Shown: positions 25,375 to 35,006 of the stretch, one piece after another | Numbering within the stretch: position 1 is the first letter of the stretch | How the letters are laid out: each line of letters opens with the position of its first letter | Assembly (NCBI GenBank): GCA_965248035.1 | Contig: OZ252054.1 | Coordinates: 2,294,001-2,358,000 of the forward strand | Direction of reading: 5' to 3' | Source of the DNA: BJGV01 sp964194745 | GTDB taxonomy: Bacteria; Pseudomonadota; Gammaproteobacteria; Burkholderiales; Nitrosomonadaceae | Length of the DNA: 64,000 nt | Translations under genes and position numbers: made by a program | The notes under the pieces: model-generated | Databases searched by the model: none | The model's input: the letters and a program-made list of their open reading frames with translations, nothing else | What the model was told of the DNA's origin: nothing

Positions 25375-26887
25375 ATGTGCACATTTTCAAAATCTAAGCT
25401 CCTATCCTTGCGTCAGTGCCCCAAACGTTTGTGGTTGGAAGTTCATCGTCCTAACTTGCGCATAGATTCAGCTACGACCAAGGCAAACTTTCAAGTTGGG
25501 TCCCAGGTAGGTGAGGTTGCTCGACAAATCTATGATCCAGAGGGGTGTGGTGCATCAATCGACATGAAAAGCGAGGGGGTGAAGCGTGCGTGTGAGCATA
25601 GTGCAGAATTACTTCACTCTACGAAACCTATCTTTGAAGCTGGGTTTTCAGCCAACGGGGCATTAGCCTTTGCTGACGTCATGCTACCTAAAAAAAAGGA
25701 TGGGAGATGGGTGTGGCATATGGTGGAAGTCAAATCCTCTACCCGTGTTAAGGACTATCATCATGATGATGTGGCCGTACAAACTTTTGTGGCTCTATCT
25801 TCCGGAGTTTCATTAGAGTCCATAGCCTTAGCACACATCGATAGTTCGTGGGTCTATCAAGGTGATGAAGACTACCAAGGGTTATTAATAGAAAAAGATC
25901 TTACAGCAGAAGCTTTTGCTCGAACCGAAGAAGTCAAAGACTGGATTGACCAGGCACAAAGTATTACTGCTGAGTCTTCTGAGCCTACCATTGAAACAGG
26001 CAGCCATTGCAGAATACCCTGAGTGCGGTTTCTTTGATTACTGTAGCCGCAACGATGTAAAGCCTGAATACCCAATCAATCTGTTACCTAATCTTTCCTC
26101 TGGCAAGGCACAAGAACTTGCTTTTAAGGGTGTGAACGATCTTAGAAACGTGCCCGATAACATGCTCAACGGTAGACAACGGAGAGTCAAAGAGCATACA
26201 TTAGCCAATACAGTATTCTTTGATGCAGCAGGTGCTGCAACCGATCTAGCTGCCTATAGTTTGCCAGCCTATTTTCTTGATTTTGAGACAATCCAATTTG
26301 CCGTTCCTATCTGGAAGGGTACTCGTCCCTATCAGCAAATTAGCTTTCAGTTCAGCCTGCATAGACTCGCTGAATCCGGCCAGCTTGAGGAAAGGTCTTT
26401 CCTTGATCTTTCAGGTAATAATCCATCTGTATCTTTAGCTCAAGCTTTGATCTCTGCTTGTGGTGAGCAAGGGCCTGTTTTTGTGTACAACGCCCAATTT
26501 GAATCGGCGTGCATCAGAGGACTAGCCAAGTGTTACCCACATTTGAGTGAGTCACGGTTTGCTATCAACGCACGTTTAGTAGATCTACTGCCTATTACTC
26601 GTGAACGATACTATCACCCCAGCCAGCAGGGCAGCTGGAGTCTCAAAAAGGTATTACCTTCCTTGGTACCTGAACTATCTCACGACGCCCTCGATGGCGT
26701 ACAAGATGGCGAAATGGCAATGGCCGCTTTCCTTGAAGGTATTCATCCGAGCACAAGTGCAGAGAGAAAAAATCAAATCGAACATCAGCTACTAGCATAC
26801 TGCAGGCTCGATACCTACGCTATGGTCCGCTTGTGGCAGATTTTGTCTGGCAACTCTAGCGCTGCAATCCACCGCAACGGGATGTAA
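25375..26887 (+). pseudogene. DUF2779 nuclease-like protein, one frameshift
   Basis: The N-terminal part is Cas4/RecB-like: LSLRQCPKRLWLEVHRP, then WHMVEVKSSTR (PD-(D/E)xK catalytic ExK). The C-terminal part matches DUF2779: YFLDFETI, VYNAQFES, LVDLLPITRERYYHPSQQGSWS and YCRLDTYAM, an arrangement of acidic residues like DEDD exonucleases. The zinc/iron-cluster-type Cys (HC, CGFFDYC) straddle a frameshift near 26010-26020, where the first frame ends CRIP and the second continues YPECGFF. Restored length is about 500 residues, normal for the family. It is followed after 13 bases by the phosphorothioation-associated methyltransferase gene. Confidence 0.8.
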
Positions 26888-26900
26888 TATAGCGAATATT

Positions 26901-28976
26901 ATGACAACCACGATGCCATCAACTAGCACGATGAGTGCAAACTGTACGGGTAAATTTGTTCAGTCTTCTCGCTATTTGCATATAGAGGCAATTAATTTAT
27001 TGAGTGAATCAGAATTAGAGTTAGTTAGCTGTGCTGAGAATCTAGCAGAAGTCACTAGAGGTACAGACTACAATGTTATTCGAATTTCTGTAGATTTAGC
27101 ATCGGTTTCCTTCCTTTATTACCCAGGCTTCTTTGAGAAGCCTTTTCCAGAACTTGTTACAAGCTGGCGTATTGAATTGAACGCTTCGAATCAGGTTCGT
27201 AAGCGATCATATACAGATTCACTTAATCCCCACATCCTACATCGTAAAGAGTTACTCTTGCCAGCTGGGCATGAGGCTATTCCAAAATTCCAATCATTAA
27301 CTAAGAGTGCTGAGGAATTAGGTCTTTTTGATGATCCTACCCGGATTGGTTTTCGCAAACATTGGAAATGTTTAATTGCTGAGAAAAGCTATCGCCTCAT
27401 TGACCACGAGTTTATTCCTCTCGGAAATGATTTAGATTCTGAAAAAGTCAGTGATCTTACATCTTCTGGTGATGATGTGCGGCGGCACCTGACAGCATTG
27501 ACTAGATATGGTCTCTCTGCTCCTATTCAAATGCTTGCGCGGTTTGGTTTTTTGGATGGATCACTTAGTGTATTTGATTATGGGTGTGGTCGAGGTGACG
27601 ACCTTCGTGGGCTACAGGAAAATGGCATTCAGGCGTTAGGCTGGGACCCACACTATGCTACTGATAACCCAAAGCAAGCAGCAAATATTGTAAATCTTGG
27701 TTTTGTAATTAATGTTATTGAAGATATTGATGAGCGAATTGAAGCACTGCAGGGCGCATACTCATTAGCTCAGGAACTGCTAGTTGTATCAGTAATGTTA
27801 GCTAATCAATACGTTAATGAAGGAAAATCCTTTCGTGATGGTATGTTGACATCTCGTAGTACATTTCAGAAGTACTACACTCCAAGCGAATTAAAAGTTT
27901 TCATTGAGCAACATCTACATGAAGACGCAATTCCTGTAGCTCCAGGTGTGTTTTTTGTTTTCAAGGATAAAGATGCAGAACAGCGATTTTTAGTTGGACG
28001 TAGTCGCTCGCGTTCCAATCTACTTCGAGCTGCAAGCCAAGCACAGCGTTCTCAGAGACCTAGCAAAATGGAAAGAGACCTGGCGCGTTATGCAGAGCAT
28101 CAGGACCTTCTAGATTCGATATGGCAGCAATGGTTGGAAGCAGGTCGAGAGCCAGACAAAAGTGAAGTCAAAAATATGCCACAAATACTCGAAGCTTTCG
28201 GGAGCCTACCTAAAGCCCTTCGATTCTTACGTGGCCAGAAGGATGAGGAAATAATCGAGGCTGTCCAACAGTTAAGGCGCGAGGATCTTTTAGTTTATTT
28301 TACACTTGGAATGTTTGAGAAACGTAAACCATATAGGCATCTTGAAGCACACCTGCAACGTGATATTAAAAGTTTTTTTGCAGATTACAAAACTGCACAA
28401 CTAGAAGCAAAAGAGCTCCTTTTTCAGATATCACAACCTGAATTATTAAATGCAACCTGTCGCAAGGCAGCATCCGAGGGTCTAGGTTGGTATATAGAAG
28501 GAAAATCATTACAGCTCCATTCAAGCCTAGTAGAACGTCTCCCACCAATTCTTCGGGTTTATGTGGGTTGTGGGACAGCTCTCTATGGAGATATTACATC
28601 AGCAGACCTTGTAAAAATTCATATACGATCAGGAAAGCTTACTCTTTTGCAGTTTGATGATTTTTCTAATAAGCCTATTCCAAAGCTAATACAAAGGGTG
28701 AAAATATTATTTCGTCAACAAGATTTTGAGCTCTTCGAGTATGGACCTGAATTTGAACCAACAAACCTTTATCTGAAATCAAGGTATATGAATGAAGAAA
28801 GTGAGGGTTATGCAGATCAGGTTGCTTTTGATTCTCAGCTAGAGAATTTAAATATTGATGTGCGAGCGCTAATAGGAGAGGTGGCTGGGTGGGGCAGGGC
28901 TGCTACAAACGGTCGACGGGGCTACTATTTAGAAGGAAGCACAGGAAGGAGCGCAATATCTGATGGCCTTTACTGA
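26901..28976 (+). CDS. DNA phosphorothioation-associated putative methyltransferase
   Basis: A 691-residue protein that I recognise as the DNA phosphorothioation-associated methyltransferase family: LARFGFLDGSLSVFDYGCGRGDDLRGL (SAM-binding motif I), GWDPHY and LGFVINVIEDIDER, then a long helical C-terminal region. Such genes usually travel with dnd/dpt modification genes, none of which is visible here, so this is an orphan. It is probably co-transcribed with the DUF2779 gene before it and the HD protein after it (14-base overlap). Confidence 0.85.
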   Translation: MTTTMPSTSTMSANCTGKFVQSSRYLHIEAINLLSESELELVSCAENLAEVTRGTDYNVIRISVDLASVSFLYYPGFFEKPFPELVTSWRIELNASNQVRKRSYTDSLNPHILHRKELLLPAGHEAIPKFQSLTKSAEELGLFDDPTRIGFRKHWKCLIAEKSYRLIDHEFIPLGNDLDSEKVSDLTSSGDDVRRHLTALTRYGLSAPIQMLARFGFLDGSLSVFDYGCGRGDDLRGLQENGIQALGWDPHYATDNPKQAANIVNLGFVINVIEDIDERIEALQGAYSLAQELLVVSVMLANQYVNEGKSFRDGMLTSRSTFQKYYTPSELKVFIEQHLHEDAIPVAPGVFFVFKDKDAEQRFLVGRSRSRSNLLRAASQAQRSQRPSKMERDLARYAEHQDLLDSIWQQWLEAGREPDKSEVKNMPQILEAFGSLPKALRFLRGQKDEEIIEAVQQLRREDLLVYFTLGMFEKRKPYRHLEAHLQRDIKSFFADYKTAQLEAKELLFQISQPELLNATCRKAASEGLGWYIEGKSLQLHSSLVERLPPILRVYVGCGTALYGDITSADLVKIHIRSGKLTLLQFDDFSNKPIPKLIQRVKILFRQQDFELFEYGPEFEPTNLYLKSRYMNEESEGYADQVAFDSQLENLNIDVRALIGEVAGWGRAATNGRRGYYLEGSTGRSAISDGLY

Positions 28977-29469
28977 ATTACATACAAAATTTGATCGAAA
29001 CGGTCTGCTCAAGACCGTACTTGATCAATTTCGAATAAGCCACACAGGAGTTCATGGGGCCAATCACTGGGCCAGGGTTAAACACCATGCCCTGGCAATT
29101 GGAAATACAAGATGTGCGGACCTCTTAGTTGTTGAGTTATTCGCGTTATTACACGATAGTCAGCGTGAAAATGAGAGTATTGATCCTGGACATGGAGACC
29201 GTGCAGCTGATTTTGCTGCTGCACTTAATCTAGAATTTTATGATTTGAAGCCATCTCAGTTGGACCAGCTTTGCACGGCCATCCGGTTTCATAGCGATGG
29301 AGAAATTCATTCTGATCCAACGATTCAGACCTGTTGGGATGCCGATAGGCTAGACCTAGGAAGGATTGGAATTAAGCCTAGTACGAAATATCTGTCTGCC
29401 GAGGGTTCAACTTACATTGAAAGTGCATATGAGTGGAGCATTGAACAAAACGTGGCAGGTAATGTGTGA
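28963..29469 (+). CDS. HD-domain phosphohydrolase
   Basis: A 168-residue HD-domain protein: HGANHWARVKHHA (first His), LFALLHDSQRE (HD pair) and CWDADRLDLGRIG (distal Asp) supply the metal ligands. Likely a phosphohydrolase acting on a nucleotide or similar substrate. It starts inside the end of the methyltransferase gene, so the two are coupled; the association suggests a defence-related unit but is not proof. Confidence 0.8.
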   Translation: MAFTELHTKFDRNGLLKTVLDQFRISHTGVHGANHWARVKHHALAIGNTRCADLLVVELFALLHDSQRENESIDPGHGDRAADFAAALNLEFYDLKPSQLDQLCTAIRFHSDGEIHSDPTIQTCWDADRLDLGRIGIKPSTKYLSAEGSTYIESAYEWSIEQNVAGNV

Positions 29470-29494
29470 TGACTGAATTTAGGAGTTATTAATT

Positions 29495-29907
29495 ATGAAA
29501 CTCACTAAATCTGATGCACTACGGGCATACGCCACAATGATGAATACGCTTGACGCGTCGCATATCGAGCCACTTCTTGCCGAGGATTTTCACTACTCAT
29601 CGCAAATGGTATTTGCGGAACTAGAATCTAAGCAAGCCTTTCTCACCTACATCAGAGGTAAATTGAAAACCATAAAGAAACAGGAGAATTTGCGTATGCT
29701 GAAATGGCGGAATGCCCGGTCGGGGCATATATAGATTCTATTGGTCCATGCGTTTTAGTGGCGCAGGGCAGTAAAGAGAATCTGCGCGGTACAGTGTTCG
29801 TGAAAGTTAAGGATGGTTACATCAAGCGTCTTGACATGTGCATAATCCCCCACCCATCTGTTGCGATAAGAAGCGGGGAGTATCCGCCAAGACAAACTAA
29901 ACCATGA
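29495..29907 (+). pseudogene. small NTF2/SnoaL-like gene, frameshifted
   Basis: The first frame (ALRAYATMMNTLDASHIEPLLAEDF) has the usual start of a SnoaL/NTF2-like fold. It leaves frame near 29690 at AATTTGCGTATGC, and the second frame continues MAECPVGAYIDSIGP to FVKVKDGYIKRLDMC. Restored length about 135 residues, typical of the fold. Its stop overlaps the next start (ATGA). Confidence 0.65.
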
Positions 29908-30293
29908 AAAAACTACTGTTAACTTTGATGCTGGCTGTTGTAAGTAGTAGTGCAATGGCGGAGTGGGTTGAAGTTAGCAGTAGCGACGATCTTGGAATTA
30001 CCGTCTATGCTGATCCCTCCAGCATTCGCAAGGCGGACAATAAGTTGGAAATGTGGTTTCTGAGTAACTATAAAAAGGTTAGAGGTCTTAGAAGTGCACG
30101 GTATATGTCAGTGGTGTCGCAAATTGAATGCGACTGTATGGAAGAACAAGTTAGACCAGGTTATGGAACTTTCTACGAAGGAAATATGGCCCGAGGCAGA
30201 CCAGTTTCGACTGGCCTTAGTTCTCTCAATTGGAGGCCAGTCTCACCTGGGAGCATACATGAACACCTTTTGATATTTGCCTGTGGAACGTGA
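29904..30293 (+). CDS. surface-adhesin E-like secreted protein
   Basis: A signal peptide (KKLLLTLMLAVVSSSAMA) is followed by EWVEVSSSDDLGITVYADPSSI, WFLSNYKKVRG, an ECDC element and a last Cys. This is the compact beta fold of surface-adhesin E-like proteins, about 130 residues. Start overlaps the previous stop. A decayed paralogue is at 55414-55806. Confidence 0.75.
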   Translation: MKKLLLTLMLAVVSSSAMAEWVEVSSSDDLGITVYADPSSIRKADNKLEMWFLSNYKKVRGLRSARYMSVVSQIECDCMEEQVRPGYGTFYEGNMARGRPVSTGLSSLNWRPVSPGSIHEHLLIFACGT

Positions 30294-30923
30294 TGAGAGA
30301 TGGGGAGGCTCAAGACTCAGTATATATCTATAACTTATTGTTATCATTTGATTTAATAAGTCTTAAAATTCCCCAGGCCTAATCATACATGTTGGTTCGA
30401 TTCCTGTTCTAGATGGTATATAATAATTTATTATCAAATAGTTAGTATATGCATCCTTCTAGTGGTGGTACTTCTGTAATACTTCTCCTGAAATTATCAG
30501 CAAGAAATAGGGCTAAGTCACATTTTTGAAAGCTTCAAAGGTGATTAGTATGGTAATAAATCACAATTTAGAAGATCTAAGCGTGATAAATCTGTTGGTA
30601 CATTTGTTGGTATATTGAAAATAGAAAAAACCTAGACTGCTTTTGCTCATTGAAGCTGCTCAGATCTACTTTAGTGGCCATACCCCGGAAATCACTGACC
30701 CTCTGCTCGTTCTACTGCTTACACTCGGGATGGTAGAACTTGATCGCTTGGCACCTGTCTCGCGCAAAAGGTAAAACTAACCTTGAGGAGCGAAGAAATT
30801 TTTCTGAATATTCGCTTTGGGTTGAAAGCAGTCATTCATCGATTTTCTTTTAGAAAATTTTTCGCTAAATAGTGTTCTCCTATTCATGTTGAGTCGTAGT
30901 ATCAAAAAGAACTTCACTAAAAT
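30294..30923. other. intergenic region with att-like scraps and a REP-like repeat
   Basis: No gene. It holds a weak tRNA-like end (GTTGGTTCGATTCC at 30390-30403), a family A arm segment (CTGTTGGTACATTTGTTGGT and TTGAAAATAGAAAAAACC, 30590-30636) that breaks off before the core, and a REP-like unit at 30806-30840. Confidence 0.6.
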
Positions 30924-31402
30924 CTAATTACTTAAACTTTCGATAGTACTGTCAATGATACCTAGCCATTCATCTTTAGTTAGCTCAACAAAAGTTGATT
31001 CTCCGCCGCCGGATGCACTCCATATAACAACATCAGGACTAAGCTTCCGATATACGAATAGGCTATCTATTAATGCTTCGGTACTTCCGCCGGCTCCAGA
31101 AAAAACAATTGTTTTCCAGTCCCCATTTGTTTGGAACAAAGTATCACCCGTAAAAAGGTAAGTACGCCCAAGTGGTAAACGGTATAAAAATGAGATGCTA
31201 CCAACAGTGTGTCCTGGTGTATGTATTATTTCAATTCCTGAAAAATGGGAGATATTCTCAGAAAAAATAATATCTACTGGACATGACTGAGCAATGGAAG
31301 GTTCATCTTTAAGATGGCAACATAATTTTGAGCCAAATTGTTTCTTGATACTTTGTAGGGACGCTCCAGCTTCATCACGATGGCTCAAATATTGATATTT
31401 AA
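30924..31402 (-). pseudogene. metallo-beta-lactamase-fold hydrolase, 3' part
   Basis: Contains SHRDEA (metal-binding motif 2 variant), HTPGHTVGS and LFTGDTLF, typical of MBL-fold hydrolases. The frame is interrupted by the R-M transposon at 31403. The 5' part is at 34154-34321, and removing the element with one ATATTTAA copy joins them in frame as GGIKYQYLSHRDEAG. Restored length about 210 residues. Function lost by insertion. Confidence 0.92.
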
Positions 31403-31434
31403 GGGAATTATATACTTAAATCCGCAGAAATATA

Positions 31435-31463
31435 TTGACATTCAGGCCTTTTCATATTATAAT
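31435..31463 (+). promoter_or_regulatory. transposon promoter, -35 inside the inverted repeat
   Basis: TTGACA (31435-31440), 17 bases, TATAAT (31458-31463): perfect consensus. The opposite inverted repeat has the same TTGACA but no -10, so transcription enters only from the transposase end. Confidence 0.85.
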
Positions 31464-31492
31464 CCGCATATACTAAGCACAACGGAGTCGAT

Positions 31493-32419
31493 ATGAAAAA
31501 GCACGTAGCCAAAACCATAAGCATCATGGAATTGTTAGAAAGATTTGATACCGAAGAAAAGGCAGTACATTGGTTTGAAGAAGTTCTTTGGAACCATAAG
31601 CGAGTTTGTATGCATTGTAGTTGCGCTGATAGAATCAGCCGGGCTAAGGCTAAGAATCATACGTATTGGTGCGGGGATTGCCGGAAACATTTTACTGTCA
31701 GAAACGGGACGATTATGCAATCATCAAAATTGAGCCTGAGGAAATGGGCGGTAGCAATATATTATGTATTGACCGCAAGAAAAGGGATCTCAAGTTTGCA
31801 ATTATCTAAAGAATTGAGTATGACACAAAAGACGGCATGGCACCTTGGGCACCGCATCCGTGAGGCTTGCTCACAAGACGGCTCTTTGGTTTCTGGTATC
31901 GTTGAGGCAGACGAAACCTACATCGGCGGCAAAGAAACAAACAAACACAATGACAAGAAACTAAAGGCTGGTCGTGGTGCGGTAGGCAAGACTGCGGTAA
32001 TGGGTATGCGTGAGCGGGGCGGGCGGGTACAAGCTATGCCAATTTCCAAAGCAGACAAGGCTACCTTGCAAGGTAAGATTGTTAGACACGTTAAGGCGGG
32101 CTCAACTGTTTACACAGATAATCACAGGGGCTATATTGGTTTACAAGGGTTTTACTATCAAAGTGTAAACCATTCAGCAAGAGAGTATGTGAACGGAATG
32201 GTGCACACTAATGGTATAGAGAGCGTATGGGCGTTGTTGAAACGTGGTTACAATGGGGTGTACCATAGCTTCAGTAAAAAGCACCTGGGTCGCTATGTAA
32301 ATGAAGTTACCTTCAGGCTGAATGAGGGGAATGTGAGCAGGGATACGCAGGACAGAATGAAGAGCTTGTGCAAGAGTATGACTGGCAAGAGACTTCCTTA
32401 TGCTGAGTTGGTAAAATGA
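31493..32419 (+). CDS. IS1595-family transposase, R-M transposon copy 2
   Basis: Identical 308-residue protein to the one at 18579-19505, intact, with CGGAGTCGAT before the ATG and an ATGA overlap with the methyltransferase start. Zinc ribbon plus DDE-type residues as in the first copy, so this copy remains potentially mobile and could also mobilise the other in trans. Confidence 0.95.
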   Translation: MKKHVAKTISIMELLERFDTEEKAVHWFEEVLWNHKRVCMHCSCADRISRAKAKNHTYWCGDCRKHFTVRNGTIMQSSKLSLRKWAVAIYYVLTARKGISSLQLSKELSMTQKTAWHLGHRIREACSQDGSLVSGIVEADETYIGGKETNKHNDKKLKAGRGAVGKTAVMGMRERGGRVQAMPISKADKATLQGKIVRHVKAGSTVYTDNHRGYIGLQGFYYQSVNHSAREYVNGMVHTNGIESVWALLKRGYNGVYHSFSKKHLGRYVNEVTFRLNEGNVSRDTQDRMKSLCKSMTGKRLPYAELVK

Positions 32420-33247
32420 GTGTGGTATTAGGACAGGCGGTGCAAACAGCCTCGATTTATAAAGGGGATTGCCTAACCCTTATTCCCGAGAAAATACCTG
32501 ATGACACTATAGATCTGATAATCACCTCACCCCCTTATGCGGATCAGCGAAAAGACAATTACAGGGGGGGTGTGCAAATGAATATGTTGATTGGATGCTC
32601 CCCAGAACGGAGCAATTAAAGAAATGCTTAAAACCCTCAGGGTCGTTTGTCTTGAATATCAAAGAACGCGCCATTAACGGAGAACGGCATCCTTACGTGA
32701 TTGAGTTGATCCAGGGGCTTAGGTCTCAGGGCTGGCTTTGGGTAGAGGAGTATTGCTGGCACAAAAAAACAGCTACCCGGGTAAATGGCCGAATCGCTTT
32801 CGCGACTCATGGGAACGCTTGCTGCATTTTACCAGGCATAAAAAATTCAAAATGAATCAAGGAGCAGTACGTGTGCCTATGGGAGACTGGAAGGACTCCC
32901 GTTTAAGAAGTCTGTCTGATACAGATAAAAGACGTGACGATAGCGCTCATGGAAACGGGTTTGGGAAGCGTGTGGCTAATTGGGAAGGCAGGGAGATGGC
33001 TTATCCTACAAACGTACTACACATGGCTACTGAGTGCGGCAATTCAGGCCACCCGGCATCGTTCCCCGAGGCACTACCTAATTGGTTTATACGGTTATTC
33101 ACGGACGAAAGAGACACTGTGCTGGACCCGTTCGCGGGGTCGGGGACAACTATTATTGCTGCACACAAGCTAAACCGAAACTCGGTAGGGATTGACCTTT
33201 CCAAAGATTATTGTGCGTTGATGCGTAAAAGACTGAAAGAGTTGTGA
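32416..33247 (+). pseudogene. DNA methyltransferase of R-M transposon, two frameshifts
   Basis: Same gene as 17749-18582. The coding run of ten G becomes seven G followed by TG, and the run of eight A becomes seven. The first change breaks the frame after DNYRGG, the second after WVEEYCWHKK. Three frames together contain the whole protein through DPFAGSGTTIIAAH. If real, this copy has an intact endonuclease without its own methyltransferase and depends on the other copy for protection. If not, the changes are assembly errors. Confidence 0.88.
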
Positions 33248-33972
33248 ACAACCCTGAATGGTGGTGCCAGGCTGAAGCAGAGATAAGTTTACATGTCGCT
33301 GATTTTGCAGATAAGATTAAAGGAAAGTTAGATAACCTGAATCCTAAAGACTTAGTTACAAGAAAGAATCCATACCTTTTTTGTTTGAGAGCGATTAATG
33401 ATGAGGAGAGCTTTTCAACAGCTATCCTTGAGGCCTACTTGTCGTCTAGCGAAGAAACCATGTTTGGTACGTTAGCAGAGCAGTGCGCGGTAGTGATATG
33501 CCGATTTGGTAAAGGTGGCATGAAGTCCACGGCAGAGGGCATTGATATTGAGTATGTTGAAGGTCGGATAAGAACCATCATTCAGGTAAAGTCTGGCAGA
33601 TACTGGGGGAATTCGTCCCAACGTAAGAAAATGGAAGACTACTTCACCAGAGCTAAACGTATTGTAACTCAGGGCGCGGTTATACCGATAAAGTGCATTG
33701 AAGGCGTATGCTATGGACATGCCGGCACAATAAACAAGGGAAACTACTATACCTATGTAGGATCTGATTTTTGGAAAGAGATTAGCGGATGGGAAGACAC
33801 CTATCTTGCTATATTATGTATATTTTCAACGCATGCCCAAAATGGGCTCACAGAAGCAAAGACAGCCGCCAGGGCAGTAATTAGATCGTTCCTTAGAGAA
33901 AACCGGATTTCTTTAGACAATCAAATTAACTGGGCCAACTTGGTTCAGTATGTGAACGGGAGTAAATTATGA
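33244..33972 (+). CDS. type II restriction endonuclease, copy 2
   Basis: Identical 242-residue product to 17024-17752 (GIDIEY ... IIQVKSG core), GTG start overlapping the methyltransferase stop. Because translation is probably coupled to the gene before it, the frameshifts there may lower expression of the nuclease, which would limit self-cleavage. Confidence 0.75.
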   Translation: MNNPEWWCQAEAEISLHVADFADKIKGKLDNLNPKDLVTRKNPYLFCLRAINDEESFSTAILEAYLSSSEETMFGTLAEQCAVVICRFGKGGMKSTAEGIDIEYVEGRIRTIIQVKSGRYWGNSSQRKKMEDYFTRAKRIVTQGAVIPIKCIEGVCYGHAGTINKGNYYTYVGSDFWKEISGWEDTYLAILCIFSTHAQNGLTEAKTAARAVIRSFLRENRISLDNQINWANLVQYVNGSKL

Positions 33973-34148
33973 AGCACAGACCAACCGAGAAGGAAGTAAA
34001 GGAAATTGCGAAAAGTATTCTTGTCAGAAAGTCAGACAAGCCCTTAAGAAACTGCAGTGAACATCCTACAAACAAGCAATTAAGGGATGTGTTCAGGTTT
34101 GAGAAAAGGCCTGAATGTCAATATATTTCTGCGGATTTAAGTATATAA
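33969..34148 (+). CDS. 59-aa peptide, fourth ORF of the R-M transposon, copy 2
   Basis: Same as 16848-17027; ATGA overlap with the endonuclease stop and stop codon inside the right inverted repeat. Conservation of the frame up to the repeat is compatible with a real product but the two copies are too similar to test selection. Confidence 0.5.
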   Translation: MKHRPTEKEVKEIAKSILVRKSDKPLRNCSEHPTNKQLRDVFRFEKRPECQYISADLSI

Positions 34149-34153
34149 TTCCC

Positions 34154-34321
34154 ATATTTAATACCACCAAGTGCTGCAATGTGTTGAATTTCTTCTTGAT
34201 GACTGGTGTTATAGATTAGAGCGTTTCTCTCCTCACACTGCAAAAGGTAAGCATGTGCATGAACATTTCCAAAAGGTATTTCGAGCTTGGTTTGCCACAA
34301 ATCGTCATATAGCTGTTTCAT
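34154..34321 (-). pseudogene. metallo-beta-lactamase-fold hydrolase, 5' part
   Basis: Begins KQLYDDLWQTKLEIPFGNVH and continues HAYLLQCEERNALIYNTS to GGIKY, where the transposon interrupts it. The remainder is at 30924-31402. The N-terminal strands of the MBL fold are recognisable; the family usually starts like this. Confidence 0.9.
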
Positions 34322-34590
34322 ATCAATAAGACCTCAATAAGAGTAACTCTATTACAATAGACCAAACTCTAGTTTCTCATAGCGCTTGAGTAAAAATTGT
34401 AATTCTATGAATGTTCGCTTTGTGTCGAAAGTAGACGTCCTATTTCTTCCATTCAAATCATTCTTCCTGTAATTCTGCAATAAGTATCCTCTAAATCTTT
34501 CAGTATGTAGTATATTTGGCAATAAAGTCTTTACGTACTACAACAGTAGAAGAACTAGCAAAGAAACTGGGATGATAGGAAGAATCCAGG
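34322..34590. other. intergenic with REP-like repeat and a gene scrap
   Basis: REP-like unit at 34409-34440. At 34530-34576 the plus strand reads RTTTVEELAKKLG then stop, possibly the tail of a lost helical protein. Confidence 0.35.
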
Positions 34591-34809
34591 ATGAGTGAAT
34601 ACAAGTTCAAGGTAGGGCAGAAGGTCAGAGTCCTTTCTGCAATTACGCCAAGCTTACAAGGACGAATAAGCAGAGAACCACAATATATACAAAAAGAGGG
34701 AGAGTTCGAGTACCTTATCAGTACAGAAAAGCATACGACACTTGGAAACTTGGGAGAAATGAGTTTTTTTGAATCTGAACTGGCTGAAATTGAGGACAAA
34801 ACTACTTAG
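34591..34809 (+). CDS. small SH3/KOW-like protein (72 aa)
   Basis: Starts YKFKVGQKVRVLSAI, the pattern of small beta-barrel proteins, and ends in an acidic tail (ESELAEIEDKTT). Site TCCAGGATG is weak. No family assigned; compare the 59-aa protein at 21919-22098. A REP-like unit (34811-34840) follows directly after the stop. Confidence 0.5.
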   Translation: MSEYKFKVGQKVRVLSAITPSLQGRISREPQYIQKEGEFEYLISTEKHTTLGNLGEMSFFESELAEIEDKTT

Positions 34810-34846
34810 ACTGTTTTGTGCCAAAAGCGGATATTCGTATACATAT

Positions 34847-34872
34847 AAAAAGTCCGACACTAGGCCGGACTT
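34847..34872 (-). terminator. Rho-independent terminator
   Basis: AGTCCG-ACACTAGGC-CGGACT stem-loop with a T-run on the minus strand; it would end the 328-aa membrane-protein transcript. It has the same CACTAG loop as the terminator at 15607. Confidence 0.65.
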
Positions 34873-35006
34873 AAATTTTGTCGTAGTTAGAAATTGTTTA
34901 CGCTTTTTTCAGCTTTACGTCGACTAAATTCAAGTTCGGCTAAGCCGAGCCCAACCAAACCTCCTGTAATTATCGATCTGGCTTGCTCCGATATTTATTA
35001 ATGTAT

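Larger units (their letters stand above)
31403..34153 (+). mobile_element. IS1595-family transposon carrying an R-M system, copy 2
   Basis: Perfect inverted repeats of about 50 bp (GGGAATTATATACTTAAATC...) and a perfect 8-bp target duplication ATATTTAA (31395-31402, 34154-34161). Size is 2751 bp. Same gene order as 16843-19595 but on the plus strand. Differences I can see from the other copy: one A or G lost in each of two homopolymers plus a neighbouring base change, and one Met-to-Thr change near 33102. Near identity means recent transposition. Confidence 0.97.

Noticed and set aside
16843..34153. Composite transposon: the two inverted R-M elements mobilising the 12 kb between them
   Set aside because: The second copy has its own perfect 8-bp target duplication, so it inserted as a single unit; there is no duplication flanking the whole segment.
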